The notes under the pieces: model-generated
Seen by the model: the letters and a program-made list of their open reading frames with translations, nothing else
What the model was told of the DNA's origin: nothing
The model's database searches: none
In this document: in pieces, positions 13,981 through 14,837 of the stretch
How positions within the stretch are numbered: the first letter of the stretch is position 1
Layout: each line of letters begins with the position of its first letter
Translations under genes and position numbers: made by a program
From: UMGS946 sp048421225
GTDB lineage: Bacteria > Bacillota > Clostridia > Christensenellales > CAG-138
Direction of reading: 5' to 3'
Length of the DNA stretch: 14,837 bases
Assembly (NCBI GenBank): GCA_048421225.1
Contig: DBFNRV010000076.1
Coordinates: forward strand, 1-14,837

Positions 13981-14837
13981 TTATACTTGCGAATCCGATA
14001 ATCTTCTCCTAAGCAGATCAAGCGCGTTGAGCGTAGCAACGTTTCTTATGTATTCCCTTGACCCGTTTAATCTCAGCTCCTTAACATACGTGCCATCTAC
14101 GTCCGCAATCCCAACGTATACGAGCCCCACAGGCTTATTATCGCTTCCGCCGCCGGGCCCCGCTATTCCTGTAGTCGATATTCCTATATCCGCGCCTGAA
14201 CTAAGCCGTGCGCCCTCCGCCATCTGCGCGGCGACTATACGGCTAACGGCCCCAAACTGGGCAACTGAATCAGGCTTTACCCCTAACCGCCTTGATTTGG
14301 AATCGTTTGAATATGTAACTGTCCCTTCGACAAACCAGCGGGAACTGCCTGGTACGCTGATAAGCGCTGAGGACAACATGCCGCCTGTGCAGCTTTCCGC
14401 AACTGCCAGCGTTAGCAGCTTTTCGGTCAGCATTCTTGAACAAACCTCGTTTAGTCCCTCGTCGTCAGTCGAATATACCGCCTCTCCGATTATGGAGCAA
14501 ACCTCATCAATTACAGGTTCGGCAAGCGCCCTACCTTCATCAATATCTCTGCATCTTGCAGTAACTCTTAGAGTAACTTCCCCTGGCTTTACGTATGGAG
14601 CTATTGTTGGATTGGTCTGTTTGTCGATAACCTCCTTTATCATTGAGGCCACCGCTGATTCGCCCATGCCGAATATGCGAATAACGCGTGTGTATAAAAT
14701 AGAATCGCTAAGACGTTGAAGATATGGCAGTACTTCATGCTCAAACATGGGGTTCATCTCCCTCGGGGGACCTGGGAGTAGTATTGCCGTGCCATTATCC
14801 GATTCGATTATGCAGCCTGGGGCTGTTCCTATTTCAT
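13981..14837 (-). CDS. cinA: CinA-like protein (competence/damage-inducible; nicotinamide-nucleotide amidase domain), 5' truncated by window
   Basis: The frame stays open to the window edge; translated from 14837 it begins with EIGTAPG, then SDNGTAILLPGPPREM, the end of the molybdopterin-binding-like (MoCF) N-terminal domain. The ATG at 14757 is therefore internal, not the start. A middle segment (RIFGMGES onward) links to the C-terminal CinA/PncC domain, visible as LAVAESCTGGMLSSALISVPGSS, GTVTYSNDSKSRRLGV, and STTGIAGPGGGS-x-KPVGLVYVG. In characterised homologues this domain deamidates nicotinamide mononucleotide for NAD recycling, and the N-terminal domain can act as an ADP-ribose pyrophosphatase. 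cinA just upstream of recA is a common Firmicute arrangement. Here recA has its own promoter at the cinA stop. Confidence 0.94.
   Translation of the reverse strand, partial: EIGTAPGCIIESDNGTAILLPGPPREMNPMFEHEVLPYLQRLSDSILYTRVIRIFGMGESAVASMIKEVIDKQTNPTIAPYVKPGEVTLRVTARCRDIDEGRALAEPVIDEVCSIIGEAVYSTDDEGLNEVCSRMLTEKLLTLAVAESCTGGMLSSALISVPGSSRWFVEGTVTYSNDSKSRRLGVKPDSVAQFGAVSRIVAAQMAEGARLSSGADIGISTTGIAGPGGGSDNKPVGLVYVGIADVDGTYVKELRLNGSREYIRNVATLNALDLLRRRLSDSQV

Noticed and set aside
13859..14719. Long + strand open frame of 286 codons opposite cinA
   Set aside because: Its product is low-complexity Ser/Pro/Thr-rich, with no recognisable motif, and it lies antisense to well-conserved CinA and the recA promoter; a shadow frame.
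14757..14757. ATG at 14757 as the cinA start
   Set aside because: The frame continues upstream with the conserved LPGPPREM motif to the window edge, so this Met is internal.
1..14837. Mobile element or prophage suggested by the tyrosine recombinase
   Set aside because: No transposase, phage structural gene, excisionase, tRNA target or flanking direct repeat is visible, and all neighbours are housekeeping genes.
1..14837. Convergent mutS block versus recA block read as a recent inversion
   Set aside because: From memory, a converging arrangement of the recA-rny and miaB-mutS-mutL-miaA-hfq-lexA groups also occurs in Clostridium, so it is probably ancestral; I cannot verify this here.

Overview
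This window looks like the chromosome of a low-to-moderate G+C Firmicute, most likely a member of the Clostridia. The reasons are a LexA with a Gram-positive type winged helix, RNase Y, a MutL with its own endonuclease site (no MutH needed), strong GGAGG-type ribosome binding sites, and the neighbourhood miaB-mutS-mutL-miaA-hfq next to lexA, rny and recA. It is mostly a housekeeping DNA-repair and RNA-metabolism neighbourhood. No insertion sequence, prophage, CRISPR array, tRNA or rRNA is visible.

Left part (1-7363, + strand): a tightly packed operon of the end of miaB, then mutS, mutL, miaA, hfq and a PLP-dependent YnbB/methionine gamma-lyase-family gene. mutS/mutL and mutL/miaA overlap by 4 bases (ATGA) and hfq/ynbB-like by 8, so translation is probably coupled. 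It combines mismatch repair (MutS, MutL), two steps of tRNA A37 modification (MiaA makes i6A, MiaB converts it to ms2i6A) and the RNA chaperone Hfq. The Hfq is unusually divergent.

Middle part (7383-10025): lexA on the - strand, divergent from a small cysteine-rich protein gene, then rnhA (RNase HI) and a XerS-like tyrosine recombinase on the + strand. The lexA/cysteine-rich gene intergenic region holds a candidate LexA operator and a second palindrome containing two face-to-face extended -10 elements. Between rnhA and the recombinase lies a perfect 18-bp inverted repeat with a 6-bp asymmetric centre, the geometry expected of a tyrosine-recombinase (dif-like) site.

Right part (10064-14837, - strand): an M19 dipeptidase, rny (RNase Y) with its own terminator and promoter, recA with a strong promoter overlapped by a LexA operator, and the 3' portion of cinA running off the window edge. 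The lexA and recA operators share the core AACATTTGTT, which links the two halves of the window into one SOS circuit. Genes left and right of about 10.05 kb converge.

Most interesting points: the recombinase plus palindrome module as a possible self-contained single-recombinase chromosome-resolution system, the shared LexA operator, the unusual lexA promoter architecture, and the divergent Hfq.
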